Positions 1 through 10,158 are shown, counted from the stretch's first letter. The stretch: DNA of 64,000 nt from Speluncibacter jeojiensis (GCF_029589495.1 NZ_JAAIVF010000002.1:186001-250000); one strand, 5' to 3'. Notes: generated from the sequence alone by a model not told the origin. Made by a program: numbers and translations.

Positions 1-1298
1 GCCGCCGTGAGCGTCGGGAGCCCCGCGGTGCCCTTGGTCAGGTCCGCGGACAGCTGCGCGGTAACCGTCCGGAACTGGGCCAGGCCGCGCTCGAGACCGT
101 CCTGCAGCTGCGGCAGCTGCGCGTCCACCTGCGTCGACGCCTGCCTCAACCCCTGGTTCATCTGCTCGGCACCCTGCTGCAGCAGGCCGCCCATCTGCCG
201 CAGCTGTCCGGCGCCACCGCGAAGCAGGTCGGCGATGTCGGTGTCGGGGCGCACCGGCATCCCGAGGATCGACGAGGTGCTGTCGAGTTGGCCGGCGAGC
301 GCCCGCGAGCCGTCACCCACCTTCACCAGGCCGTCGATCGTCGCCGGGGTCATCCCCTGCTCGGTCAGGACCTGCGCCGCCCGGCCGACCGAGTCGGCCG
401 CGCCGACAGCCGCGGGATCTCCCGTCGTCCGGAGTTGGCCGGCGACCGCGCCGAGGGTCCGCGCGACCTGCGCCTGCACCGCCTGCACCTGTCGCAGCCG
501 GGTCAGTTCCGCGTCGATGCCGTCCCCTAGCGACTTCGCGCCGTCCCGGATCTGGCCGATGCTCACCTGGGTGCCGCCCAGTCCGTCGGCGAGCGTGTCC
601 ATCTGCCGGGTCGCGTCACCGATCGCGGCGCCGGCCTGGTTCGCCCCGTCGAGCAGCAGCTTCGATCCGTCGAGCGCGACGCGCAGTTGCCCGGTCAGCT
701 GATCGGCCTGCGCGGTCAGCTCGCCGACCGCGCCGTCGGCCTGCCCGGCGACCCCCTTGATGAGCCCGGCCGACATGCCCGCGGCGGACAGCGTGGTCCG
801 CGACGAGTTCACCGCGACCATCAGGTTACCGACACCGACGTCGGTGACGGCCGCCGAAATCTGTTGCGCCAGTGTCGTGGCCGACGACTGGTCCGCACGG
901 GACGAAAAGGCTACCGACACCTGCTGATCGGCCGGCGATCCGGCGGGCGCGGGCTTGTCTGCGCCGGCCTTCCCCACCGCGACGCCGTAGCCCGCGGGAA
1001 CGGTGACGGCGGCGAGGTACGACCCGTTGGACAGGCCTGCCTCCGCCTGTTCCGCGGACACGTTCTCCCAGTCGAACCCGTCGCCGCCGGCCAACTTGCC
1101 GGCCAACTTGGTCGCGGTCGCCGAGCCGCTCTGGTCGACCAGTGCCACCTGCCGCGACGCTCCCTCTCCTGCCGCGTTCGGCACGACCAGCAGATACACC
1201 ACCGCGCCGACCGCGACCGCCAGCAGCGTCACCAGTGCCAGTGCCCGCCGCGACGGCCACGCCCGACCTTCCACCATCCGTTCAACCGCTCGCCTCAT
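1..1298 (-). CDS. YhgE/Pip-like membrane protein, N-terminal part (runs off the window)
   Basis: Reading leftward from ATG 1298 the frame stays open to the window edge, giving about 432 residues without the C-terminus. There is a basic N-terminus, a membrane segment at about residues 18-40 (LALVTLLAVAVGAVVYLLVV), then an extracytoplasmic domain. From about residue 170 comes a long helical stretch dense in Gln, Leu, Gly and Ala with spaced QL/GL pairs. This layout fits the YhgE/Pip family, where a coiled extracellular region separates one N-terminal helix from C-terminal ABC-2-like helices; those helices would lie outside the window. Actinobacterial relatives are often linked to export or lipid trafficking. 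That role is inferred from the family; no catalytic motif is seen. Confidence 0.7.
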   Translation of the reverse strand, partial: MRRAVERMVEGRAWPSRRALALVTLLAVAVGAVVYLLVVPNAAGEGASRQVALVDQSGSATATKLAGKLAGGDGFDWENVSAEQAEAGLSNGSYLAAVTVPAGYGVAVGKAGADKPAPAGSPADQQVSVAFSSRADQSSATTLAQQISAAVTDVGVGNLMVAVNSSRTTLSAAGMSAGLIKGVAGQADGAVGELTAQADQLTGQLRVALDGSKLLLDGANQAGAAIGDATRQMDTLADGLGGTQVSIGQIRDGAKSLGDGIDAELTRLRQVQAVQAQVARTLGAVAGQLRTTGDPAAVGAADSVGRAAQVLTEQGMTPATIDGLVKVGDGSRALAGQLDSTSSILGMPVRPDTDIADLLRGGAGQLRQMGGLLQQGAEQMNQGLRQASTQVDAQLPQLQDGLERGLAQFRTVTAQLSADLTKGTAGLPTLTA

Positions 1299-1453
1299 CA
1301 CGCCGCGAGACGCTAGCAACGGAAATTTAAGGAACTGTGGCATCGCGCGCCCACCGGCGCCCCATCGTCCGCACTGCGCCCGGCAACCCTCCGCAGATCG
1401 TGCGTCCATCCCTCACCTCGATGCGCGAACCGGAACTCGGATCGCTTTACCTT

Positions 1454-1472
1454 CCGCATTTGCGGATAGGCT
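1454..1472 (+). promoter_or_regulatory. Candidate leaderless promoter with palindrome for the HTH-TOBE gene
   Basis: CCGCA-TT-TGCGG (1454-1465) is an inverted repeat with 5-bp arms. It is followed directly by TAGGCT (1467-1472), which fits an actinobacterial -10 box. Only six bases separate this hexamer from ATG 1479, so transcription could begin at the start codon. The palindrome lies where the HTH protein could bind its own promoter. This is by inspection only. Confidence 0.4.
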
Positions 1473-1478
1473 GACCGC

Positions 1479-1886
1479 ATGCCGATGTTTCGATTCCGGG
1501 AGGCCGCCGCGCTGCTCGGTGTCAGCGACGACACCGTCCGCCGATGGGCGGATTCCGGCCGGATCGCCTCGACCACCGACCAGGGACGGCGCGCCATCGA
1601 CGGCGCCGAACTGGCCCGTTTCGCCACCGAGAACGCCGAGGGCACCGACCTCGTCACGCCACCGATCGTCGGGGCATCCGCGCGCAACCGGTTCGTCGGA
1701 CTGGTCACCAAGGTCACCCGCGACACCGTCATGGCGCAGGTCGAGATCCAGGCCGGCCCGCACCGCGTCGTCTCGCTGATGAGCCGGGAGGCGGCCGACG
1801 AACTCGCGCTCGAACCCGGGTCACTGGCGGTCGCGTCGATCAAGGCCACCAACGTGGTCATCGAGGTCCCCGACCAATCCCGTTGA
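1479..1886 (+). CDS. HTH-TOBE (Mop-type) molybdate-responsive regulator
   Basis: A 135-residue protein with two parts. Residues 1-50 are an excisionase/MerR-like helix-turn-helix (FREAAALLGVSDDTVRRWADSGRI). Residues 68-131 are a TOBE/Mop domain (RNRFVGLVTKVTRDTVMAQVEI), the fold that binds molybdate oxyanion. It lies 29 bp before modA on the same strand, so it probably senses molybdate and controls modABC, or buffers molybdate in the cytoplasm. The ATG follows a -10-like hexamer by six bases and has no Shine-Dalgarno, which suggests a leaderless message. Assignment to the family is firm; the regulatory direction is inferred. Confidence 0.85.
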   Translation: MPMFRFREAAALLGVSDDTVRRWADSGRIASTTDQGRRAIDGAELARFATENAEGTDLVTPPIVGASARNRFVGLVTKVTRDTVMAQVEIQAGPHRVVSLMSREAADELALEPGSLAVASIKATNVVIEVPDQSR

Positions 1887-1915
1887 CCACGAATCATTCT
1901 CAGGAGGACATGCCT

Positions 1916-2707
1916 GTGCGCAGGATCCCGATCGTCATCGTCGCGGCCGCCGCGATCGCCGCCCTGACCGCCGGCTGCGGCTCATCCGACAACGGCGCGG
2001 GTACCGGCGCCACGAGCGGCACGGCGGCGGCGCCGACCGGGACCGTCCAGGTCTTCGCGGCCGCATCGCTGCAGGAGGCCTTCACCACGCTGGCCGGCCA
2101 GTTCGAACATCAGCACCCCGGCACGCACGTCAAGCTCAACTTCGGTGCCAGTTCGGCGCTGGCGCTGCAGATCAATCAGGGTGCACCGGCGGACGTGTTC
2201 GCCTCCGCCGCCCCGGTCAACATGGACCAGGTGACCGAGACCGGCGCGGCGTCGGCGCCGACGACGTTCGCCCGCAACGTCATGGAGATCGCCGTCCCTC
2301 CGACCGATCCCGCGCACGTCACGACCGTCGCGGACCTCGCCCGTCCCGGCGTCAAGGTCGCGCTGTGCCAGCCGCAGGTGCCGTGCGGGGTCAACGCGCA
2401 GAAGGTCTTCGACAACGCGCGCGTGAAGGTCACCCCGGTCACCCTCGAGTCCGACGTGAAGTCGACGCTGACGAAGGTCGAACTCGGCGAGGTCGACGCC
2501 GGCGTCGTCTACGTGACCGATGTGCGCGCGGCCGGCGCCAAGGTCGAGGGCGTCGCCATCCCCGCGGACGTCAACGCGTCGACCTCCTACCCGATCGCCA
2601 CGATGACCAAGGCGCCCAACGCCACCGGCGCCGCCGCCTTCCGCGACTACGTGCTCTCCCCCGCGGGCCGGCAGGTCCTCGTGGCCGACGGATTCGAGCA
2701 GCCCTGA
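1916..2707 (+). CDS. modA: Molybdate ABC transporter substrate-binding lipoprotein ModA
   Basis: Extracytoplasmic molybdate-binding component of ModABC. The N-terminus has a short basic region, a hydrophobic core and the lipobox LTAGC, so the mature protein is lipid-anchored. The mature part has the ModA hallmarks VFAAASLQEAF, NFGASSALALQI, GAPADVFASA and, near the C-terminus, YPIATMTKAPN. About 263 residues, normal for the family. AGGAGG (1902-1907) is 8 bases from GTG 1916 but only 2 from ATG 1910, so GTG 1916 is preferred; the difference is two residues. It follows the HTH-TOBE gene and precedes modB and modC. Confidence 0.93.
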   Translation: MRRIPIVIVAAAAIAALTAGCGSSDNGAGTGATSGTAAAPTGTVQVFAAASLQEAFTTLAGQFEHQHPGTHVKLNFGASSALALQINQGAPADVFASAAPVNMDQVTETGAASAPTTFARNVMEIAVPPTDPAHVTTVADLARPGVKVALCQPQVPCGVNAQKVFDNARVKVTPVTLESDVKSTLTKVELGEVDAGVVYVTDVRAAGAKVEGVAIPADVNASTSYPIATMTKAPNATGAAAFRDYVLSPAGRQVLVADGFEQP

Positions 2708-3554
2708 TCCGCGTCCGCCCCCGGGCCGGAGCCCGCGGCCGCCGCGCCGAGCCCGGCGGTCGCGGCGCACCGCTGCTGCTCGCCGTGCCCGCGGTGATCG
2801 GGGTCGGCTTCCTGCTGGTCCCGTTGATGGCGTTGGTCGTTCGCGCCCCGTGGGGTGCGATGCGCGCACTGCTCACCGGTCACGAGGTGCTGACGGCACT
2901 ACGGTTGTCGCTCGAGTGCGCGACCGCCGCGACCGCCGTGTCGATCGTGCTGGGCGTGCCGCTGGCCTGGGTACTGGCCCGGGTGCGGTTGCCCGGGATC
3001 GGGCTGCTGCGCGCGGCCGTGACCCTGCCGCTGGTGCTGCCGCCGGTCGTCGGCGGCCTGGCGCTGCTGCTGGCGTTGGGGCGCAACGGGATCGTCGGCC
3101 AGTACCTTGACCGATGGCTGGGAGTCACACTGCCGTTCACCACGCCGGGGGTCGTCATCGCCGAGGCATTCGTGGCGATGCCGTTCCTGGTGGTGACCGT
3201 CGAGGGCGCGCTGCGCTCGGCCGACCGCGGACTGGAGGAGGCCGCGGCCACCCTCGGCGCCTCGCGGATCACCATCTTCCGGCGGGTCACGCTCCCGTTG
3301 ATCCTGCCGTCGCTGCTCGCCGGCGCGGTGCTGTGCTGGGCCCGCGCGCTCGGCGAGTTCGGCGCCACCCTCACCTTCGCCGGCAACTATCCGGGCACCA
3401 CGCAGACCATGCCGCTGGCGGTCTACAACGCGATCCAGACCGACCCTCAGGCGGCGATCGCGCTGTCGCTGGTGCTGCTGACGGTGGCCGTGGTCATCCT
3501 GGTCGCCCTGCGCGAACGCTGGCTGCGCGGCGGACTCGGCTCCGGCGGTGCCGT

Positions 3555-3558
<4 letters not shown>
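2704..3558 (+). CDS. modB: Molybdate ABC transporter permease ModB (probable CTG start)
   Basis: Inner-membrane permease of ModABC. About five hydrophobic segments and the EAA loop that contacts the ATPase (EEAAATLGASRITIFRRVTLPLI) are clear. The frame has no ATG, GTG or TTG between about 2580 and 2785. GTG 2785 would start inside the first membrane helix. CTG 2704 overlaps the modA stop (CTGA) and gives an arginine-rich cytoplasmic N-terminus followed by LLLAVPAVIGVGFLLVPL, which is normal for ModB. I therefore place the start at CTG 2704 (284 residues), with GTG 2785 as the conservative alternative. Translation is probably coupled to modA. Confidence 0.88.
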
Positions 3559-4658
<1,100 letters not shown>

Positions 4659-4662
4659 GCGC

Positions 4663-5079
4663 TCAGGCCAGGCCGAGTTCCGCCGCCGCGCGCGGGTCGC
4701 TGTCCTCGAGCAGATCGAGGCAGCGAGCGTACTCGTCGTCCTCGCCGATCTCCTTCGCGGCGCGGGCCAGCGCGGCGACCGCCCGCAGGAAGCCCTGGTT
4801 GGGCTCGTGGCTGAACGGCACCGGGCCGAAGCCCTTCCAACCGTTGCGCCGCAGCTGGTCGAGACCGCGGTGATAGCCGGTGCGCGCATAGGCGTAGGCG
4901 GTGACCGGCTCCCCGTCCGCCAGCGCGGCCTCGGCGAGCGTCGCCCACGCGATCGAGGCGGTCGGGTGCGCCGCGGCCACCTTCTTGGGGTCCTCGTGGT
5001 TGAGCAGTGCGGACTCCGCCTCGTCGTCGCCGGGCAGCAGGGTCGGCGGGGGTCCGAGCAGGTCACCGAAAGAAGTCAT
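4663..5079 (-). CDS. DUF3151 family protein
   Basis: A 138-residue cytoplasmic protein of unknown function from a family conserved in Mycobacteriales (to my recollection, like Rv0360c). The start MTSFGDLLGPPPTLLPGDD is the family's usual N-terminus, so ATG 5079 is used; ATG 5088 (three residues longer, weak GAGG upstream) is possible. The body TASIAWATLAEAAL...AYARTGYHRGLDQLRRNGWKG resembles a short TPR-like helical repeat. The gene converges on modC with 4 bp between the stops. No signal peptide or membrane segment is seen. Confidence 0.85.
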   Translation of the reverse strand: MTSFGDLLGPPPTLLPGDDEAESALLNHEDPKKVAAAHPTASIAWATLAEAALADGEPVTAYAYARTGYHRGLDQLRRNGWKGFGPVPFSHEPNQGFLRAVAALARAAKEIGEDDEYARCLDLLEDSDPRAAAELGLA

Positions 5080-5443
5080 GACGGCCATTGTGCCGGTGCC
5101 TCGACGCAGCGTCGAGGCGCGCTGCCCACTCACCACCGGGTCGGGCGATCGGCGGGACCTGATCCGGCTGCTGTCGGGGTGAGTGTGAGCAGACCCACCA
5201 CACGACGCGCCGGTCCGGTCCCGTCGTCAATCCCCGGCCGTTGCGGTCCGCCGGGGTAGCGTGGCGGGAGCTTCACGAGATGCGGCGACAAGCTCCGACT
5301 GGGCCGCGCACCAACCCCAACTGCGTGTACGGGGTGGTTCGGATGACGAAGCGGCACATGCCGGTTGGCGTGGGCAAGAGCGCTCCCGTTTCGGGTGGGG
5401 CCCAATCGCACGAGCTCTGATCGACACGAAGGGACGCACCCCG

Positions 5444-6493
5444 ATGACCGGTGACGACCGACCCCCGCGTCCGGCAGAACTCGCCCCGGGCGACCTCGTC
5501 CACATCGCGCGCATCGGAGCCCTCCTGATCGTCGGCCACCCGCAGCAGCACACGCAGCCCTCCGGCCGGGCGTTCGTCGTCGTCGACGCGGTGCGCGGTC
5601 GGCGGCGCCCCGCCCCGGTCATCGTCGACGCGGACGCCGCGGTGCGCCGGCTCCCGCGGGATCTGCGGCGACTCGACTTCGACATCGACCCGGCGGGCGA
5701 CGCCGTCCGCGAGATCCGTGCCTGGTCCGGACGCGGCATAGTCGGCGCCGTGTCCTGGCGCGAGCACGACGGCGCGCTGATCGACATCGATCCGCCCAGC
5801 CCGCACGACCAACTGCGCGGCTTCCTGCTCTTCGCCGCGCAGGACCGCTGCCCGCACCTGCAGGTGCCGGACGGCGCGGCGCATTGGACCGCGGACGCCG
5901 CGCTGCTCACCCCCGGCGAGCTGATCGTCGTCGACGGCGGCGCCCCGCTGCTGGTGGTCGAGTCGCCGTCGGCGTACGCGTACGCCGACGGACGGCGCTT
6001 CGTCCGGGTGGACGCACTGTTCGGCGAGCAATCCGTCAGCCTCGCCCTCGACGACGAAACAGATTGGCACAGAGAACGGTTCGATCCGTCAACCTTCCGA
6101 TTCGAGTCGTTCCCGGCCGGGGACGGTCTGCGCACCACCCGTGCCCGATCCGCCGCCGGCGCGACCGTCGGCGAGGTCACCTGGTCCCCGTACGACGGAA
6201 CGATCACGGCGATCCGTCCCGCGCCTGTGCTGCACCCGCTGCACCGGTTGCTCGCAGCCCAGGCCGCCGACCCCGCCAACCGGATCGGCGAGCACAACGA
6301 CCCGGCCACGCTGGCCGCCGGCGACATCATCGTCAGCGGCGACGACGAGATCGAGATCCTCGGCCCGGCCGAACCCGATGCCGGCGGCTACCTGAGCTAT
6401 CCGGTCGCCCACCGGGACGGGCAAGAGGAGTGGACGATGGTCTTCGACCCGACAGTTCCGGTGCCGCGCGTGGTGGCGGTCGCCGGCAGTTGA
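5444..6493 (+). CDS. Unrecognised protein made of repeated modules
   Basis: I do not recognise this 349-residue protein. ATG 5444 is preceded by AAGGGA at a fitting distance. It carries an internal repeat. Unit 1 begins at residue 13 (LAPGDLVHIARIGALLIVGHP), unit 2 at residue 155 (LTPGELIVVDGGAPLLVVESP) and a shortened unit 3 at residue 290 (LAAGDIIVSGDDEIEILGPAE). Units 1 and 2 also share a second block, GAVSWREHDGALIDIDPPSP against GEVTWSPYDGTITAIRPAPV, each followed by an HxL(R/H) and an LLFAAQ/LLAAQA helix. The protein is strongly acidic, with no signal peptide, membrane helix or recognisable catalytic motif. A beta-rich scaffold or binding protein is a guess. It sits alone between DUF3151 (divergent) and a lipoprotein gene. 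Confidence 0.75.
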   Translation: MTGDDRPPRPAELAPGDLVHIARIGALLIVGHPQQHTQPSGRAFVVVDAVRGRRRPAPVIVDADAAVRRLPRDLRRLDFDIDPAGDAVREIRAWSGRGIVGAVSWREHDGALIDIDPPSPHDQLRGFLLFAAQDRCPHLQVPDGAAHWTADAALLTPGELIVVDGGAPLLVVESPSAYAYADGRRFVRVDALFGEQSVSLALDDETDWHRERFDPSTFRFESFPAGDGLRTTRARSAAGATVGEVTWSPYDGTITAIRPAPVLHPLHRLLAAQAADPANRIGEHNDPATLAAGDIIVSGDDEIEILGPAEPDAGGYLSYPVAHRDGQEEWTMVFDPTVPVPRVVAVAGS

Positions 6494-6530
6494 TCACATC
6501 GTCGGCGCCCTGCGGCTAACGTCAGCGGTC

Positions 6531-7772
6531 ATGACCCGCCGTTCTCCGGATCCCGCTCCGCCCGCCACCCGTCGACCGGCCGCGCGGGCGGCGCTGGCCC
6601 TGCCCGGGCTCGCGGTGCTGCTCACCGGCCTGCTCTCCGGGTGCTCCTCGGCGTCGGGGTCGCGGCCGGCGACCGCACCGGCACCCAACTGGGCCGACGA
6701 GACCGTGCGACCCGACGCGCAGGCGCAGGCCACCCCGATCGCGGTGCGCGTGGTCTCGACGCCGCGCACCGTCGTCGCCGCGGACGGATTCGTCCACCTG
6801 CCGTATGCGATTGCGCTGCAGAACCTGTCGGCCTACCCGGTGACCGTGCAGTCGATCCAGGCGCTGAACGCCGACACCCAGGGCACGGCGATCGCGAACC
6901 TGTCCGGTCCCGCTCTCGAGGAGGCTGTTGCGCAGTCCCCGGAGTCCACCGCCGACAGCACGGCAACCCCCGAACCGGCGGCCGGCCCGAATGACGCCTC
7001 GGCCTCCCCCGCGGTGCTCGCACCGGGGTCCTCCGCGACGGTCGACATCGACGCGTTCGTGCCGATGCGCACGACGATCGCCCGGATCGAGCACCGTGTG
7101 AGCATCGACTGGACCGAGCAGACCCGTCCGCTCTCGCTCACGTTCACCGCCGCCCGCACCACCGTGGATGCAGCCGACGCGGTCGTGGTGTCGCCGCCGC
7201 TGCGCGGACCGGGCTGGGTCGCGGCGGCCGGCTGTTGTCAGACCGCCGACAGGCCGGACGCACCACGCGCTGTCGACGGCACCCTGGTGCCCGCGGACCG
7301 GTTCGCCCTCGACCTGCGCAAGCTGGACGCGGCCGGCGGGTTCGGCACCGCCGCAACCAGTTCCGCCCCCGAGCCGGTGCTCGCGGTCGGCGATGCGACC
7401 GTGGTGGCGGCGACGCCGGGGTCGGTGATCCTCGACCTCGGACCGGGCGGCGGCCGCTACGCGACGTACACGCACCTGCACGACACCGCGGTCCGCGCCG
7501 GCGAGCGGGTCCACACAGGTCAGGTCATCGGGCACCTGGCCGCGACGGCGAGCCCTCGGCTGGGGTTCGCGGTGGTGGACCGTCCGTCGCTGCGGCAGTC
7601 CCGCGGGCTGCCCTACGAGTTCACCGCCTTCAGCGGGCTCGGCCGGGTCACCGACCTCCCCGCGATGACCGCGCCGACCGGCGACGCACCGCTGCCCGTG
7701 GATCCGTCGGTGCTCACCGGACCGCACAACCGGCAGCTCCCGCTGGTCGGTCAGGTGCTCGGCTTCTCCTGA
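6531..7772 (+). CDS. Lipoprotein with a degenerate M23-like domain
   Basis: A 413-residue secreted lipoprotein: a hydrophobic stretch ends in lipobox LLSGC with Cys38. Residues about 55-215 look like a beta-sandwich (LPYAIALQNLSAYPVTVQSIQAL). Residues about 245-385 resemble a LytM/M23 fold: RFALDLRKLD, GDATVVAATPGSVILDLGPGG, YTHLHDTAVRAGERVHTGQVIG. Where active M23 enzymes have the zinc-binding HLHFEV strand, this protein reads RLGFAVVD, so a metal ligand is lost and it is probably not a peptidase. A cell-wall binding or regulator role is inferred. Its last 22 bp overlap the convergent SDR gene. Confidence 0.75.
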   Translation: MTRRSPDPAPPATRRPAARAALALPGLAVLLTGLLSGCSSASGSRPATAPAPNWADETVRPDAQAQATPIAVRVVSTPRTVVAADGFVHLPYAIALQNLSAYPVTVQSIQALNADTQGTAIANLSGPALEEAVAQSPESTADSTATPEPAAGPNDASASPAVLAPGSSATVDIDAFVPMRTTIARIEHRVSIDWTEQTRPLSLTFTAARTTVDAADAVVVSPPLRGPGWVAAAGCCQTADRPDAPRAVDGTLVPADRFALDLRKLDAAGGFGTAATSSAPEPVLAVGDATVVAATPGSVILDLGPGGGRYATYTHLHDTAVRAGERVHTGQVIGHLAATASPRLGFAVVDRPSLRQSRGLPYEFTAFSGLGRVTDLPAMTAPTGDAPLPVDPSVLTGPHNRQLPLVGQVLGFS

Positions 7773-8647
7773 CCGGCGACCTGCCGCGCCACCCGCGCGT
7801 CGTAGTCCGCCCGGCCAGCCGGATCGATCGAGGTCAGCGCCCGGCGGTCGTCGATCACGGTGCGCGCCAGCCGCATCAGCCACTCGGGGGTGAGCGCGCC
7901 GAGCAGGCCCCACCCGCCCAGCCAGCGCGGCACCGCGGTCTCGGCACGGCGGGTGCGCAGCGTGTCCACGATCGCGGCGGCGACGTCCTCCGGATCGACC
8001 GTCGGCATCCCCTTGCCCAGCGGCACCCCCGAGGACAGCGCGGTGCGCACCGCGCTGGGCAGCACCGCACTGACACTGACACCGGAGTCGGCGAACTCGG
8101 CCCGCACCGCCGCGGTCAGCCCGACCGCGCCGAACTTGCTGGCGTTGTAGACCGCCATGCCCGGCACGGGCAGCTTGCCGGCCATCGACGCGACGTTGAC
8201 GATGTGTCCGCGGCCCCGCGCGAGCATGCCCGGCAGCACCGCCCGCATGCCGTGGATGGGGCCCCAGACGTTGACCTCCATGGTCACCCGGCCGGTCCCG
8301 TCGGGCTCGTCGAGGAACCCGCCGAGCGGCATGACGCCGGCATTGTTGACCAGCACGTCGATCCGGCCGTACGCGGACAGCACCTCGCCGACGACGGCGG
8401 CCCACGACCCGGCGTCGGTGACGTCGAGGCGATACGCCCGCACCCTGTCGACGGCGTCGTCGCCGCCGATGGACGCGGCGGTCTCCTGCGCCACGTCCAG
8501 GTCCAGATCGGCGATGCACACCGTCGCGCCGCGGTCGGCGCACAGCTCCGCGGTGGCCCGGCCGATGCCGCGGGCGCCCCCGGTCACCACGACGACCGCG
8601 CCGTCGAGTTCGATGCTCGGGTAACGACTTCGGAGTGGCGAGATCAC
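7751..8647 (-). CDS. SDR family oxidoreductase
   Basis: A 298-residue classical short-chain dehydrogenase/reductase. It shows the nucleotide motif TGGARGIG (about residues 22-29), an acidic residue after strand 2 (IADLDLD), which favours NAD, the NNAG motif, and the catalytic Ser (NVASMAG) and YNASK. The C-terminal 60 residues are longer than usual. Its start overlaps the stop of the upstream monooxygenase by 4 bp (ATGA), so it is the last gene of a patatin - monooxygenase - SDR operon. It probably oxidises an alcohol to the ketone used by the monooxygenase, or the reverse; this is inferred from context. Confidence 0.88.
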   Translation of the reverse strand: MISPLRSRYPSIELDGAVVVVTGGARGIGRATAELCADRGATVCIADLDLDVAQETAASIGGDDAVDRVRAYRLDVTDAGSWAAVVGEVLSAYGRIDVLVNNAGVMPLGGFLDEPDGTGRVTMEVNVWGPIHGMRAVLPGMLARGRGHIVNVASMAGKLPVPGMAVYNASKFGAVGLTAAVRAEFADSGVSVSAVLPSAVRTALSSGVPLGKGMPTVDPEDVAAAIVDTLRTRRAETAVPRWLGGWGLLGALTPEWLMRLARTVIDDRRALTSIDPAGRADYDARVARQVAGQEKPST

Positions 8648-10158
8648 GAGACACGCTCCAGGTCGTCGTCACGGGTGACGTCGTAGGCGCATGGATCGAA
8701 CCGCGACACCCGGCGCCGCAGCGCCTCCGACGACCACGGCCAGTTGAAGCTGTTGCGGCCGTTGACATCGAAGAAGTAACTCGAGCAGCCGCCGGCGTTG
8801 TACACGGTGGCGCCGAGCGCCGCCTGCACCTCGGCGTTGAACGCGTCCTGGACCTCCCGGCGCACCTCGATCGTGCGCCAGCGGCCGCACACGGCCCGGG
8901 CCACCGCCTCGGTCACATGCTCGAGTTGAGCCTCGAGGATATGGAAGGCGGACGTGTGCCCGGTGCCCAGGCTCGGGCCGAGCAGCACGAACGCGTTGGG
9001 GAACCCGGCGACGGCGGAGCCCAGGTACGCCTCCGGACTGCCCTGCCAGTGGTCGTCGAGGCTGCGCCCGTCCCCGTCGAAAACCCGTCCGGCGATCGGC
9101 ATGTCGAGGATGTGGAAGCCGGTGCCGAAGACGATGGCGTCCACCTCGGTCTCGGTTCCGTCGGCACCGACGACGGTCCGGCCCCGGATCTCGGTGACCG
9201 CGCCGTCGTGCACGTCGACGTTCGGCCGGGTCAGCGCCGGATAATAGGTGTTCGACAGCAGCAGCCGCTTGCAGCCGAGGGTGTAGTCCGGGGTGAGCAC
9301 CCGGCGCAGTCGCCGGTCGCGGACCTGCAGGCGCAACTGCGCGGATCCCGCGCGCTGCACCTGGCGCAGGATCCACGGATTCCGGAAGCCGAGCCCGAGC
9401 GCCTCCATGATCGCGTACTCGATGCCGCGCAATGCCTTCTGCGCGAAGGGCATCCGCATCACAGCACGTTCCACCGCGGGCACGTGGTGGTCCGGCTTGG
9501 GCAGCACCCACTGCGCGGTGCGCTGGTACACGTGCAGCTGCGCGACCTGCGGCTGGATCTTCGGCACGAACTGCACCGCGGAGGCCCCGGTGCCGACCAC
9601 CGCGACACGCTTGCCGACCAGGTCGTAGTCGTGGTTCCAGCGCGAGGAGTGGAACACCTCGCCGGGGAAGGTGTCCAGGCCGGGCATCTCCGGGATCAGC
9701 GGCTCGCTCCACGGCCCCGCGGCGGCGATGGTGAAACGCGCCGTGACGACGCCTGCCGAAGTCGTCAGCCGCCAGCGCGCGGCCGACTCGTCCCAGTCGG
9801 CCCGCAGCAGCTCGACGCCGAACCGCAGGTGCCGCGGCACGTCGTGTGCGGCGGCGGTGCGCTGGATGTAGTCGCGGATCTCCGGCTGTTCGGCAAACAG
9901 CCGCGACCATTCGGGGTTCGCCGCGAACGAGTACGAGTACAGGCCCGACGGCACGTCGCACGCGCATCCGGGATAGTCGTTGGCCCGCCAGGTGCCGCCG
10001 ATCGAGTCGGCCTTCTCCAGCACCACGAAGTCGGTGATGCCCGACTGGCGCAACCGGATCGCCGCGCCGATCCCGGAGATCCCGGCACCGATCACGACGA
10101 CGTCGTATTCGCGCCCGTCCAGTCGCGTCTCGTCCGGTACCGCTTCCTGGGCGGTCAT
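8644..10158 (-). CDS. Baeyer-Villiger type flavin monooxygenase
   Basis: A 504-residue FAD/NADPH monooxygenase. The first Rossmann motif is VVVIGAGISGIGAAIRL (residues 20-36), the second GKRVAVVGTGASAVQ. The fingerprint FPGEVFHSSRWNHD fits the Baeyer-Villiger pattern FxGxxxHxxxW. GGTWRANDYPGCACDVPSGLY near residue 60 is typical of the group. Such enzymes insert oxygen into ketones to give esters or lactones. It overlaps the patatin gene (ATGA at its start) and the SDR gene (ATGA at its end), which suggests a pathway of alcohol oxidation, ester formation and ester hydrolysis. The substrate is unknown. Confidence 0.9.
   Translation of the reverse strand: MTAQEAVPDETRLDGREYDVVVIGAGISGIGAAIRLRQSGITDFVVLEKADSIGGTWRANDYPGCACDVPSGLYSYSFAANPEWSRLFAEQPEIRDYIQRTAAAHDVPRHLRFGVELLRADWDESAARWRLTTSAGVVTARFTIAAAGPWSEPLIPEMPGLDTFPGEVFHSSRWNHDYDLVGKRVAVVGTGASAVQFVPKIQPQVAQLHVYQRTAQWVLPKPDHHVPAVERAVMRMPFAQKALRGIEYAIMEALGLGFRNPWILRQVQRAGSAQLRLQVRDRRLRRVLTPDYTLGCKRLLLSNTYYPALTRPNVDVHDGAVTEIRGRTVVGADGTETEVDAIVFGTGFHILDMPIAGRVFDGDGRSLDDHWQGSPEAYLGSAVAGFPNAFVLLGPSLGTGHTSAFHILEAQLEHVTEAVARAVCGRWRTIEVRREVQDAFNAEVQAALGATVYNAGGCSSYFFDVNGRNSFNWPWSSEALRRRVSRFDPCAYDVTRDDDLERVS

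Noticed and set aside
6522-8768. A 748-codon open frame on the minus strand across the lipoprotein and SDR genes
   Set aside because: Its translation is Arg/Gly/Ala-rich without any fold or motif. It is the antisense and frame-shifted shadow of two well-supported genes, as expected in high-GC DNA.
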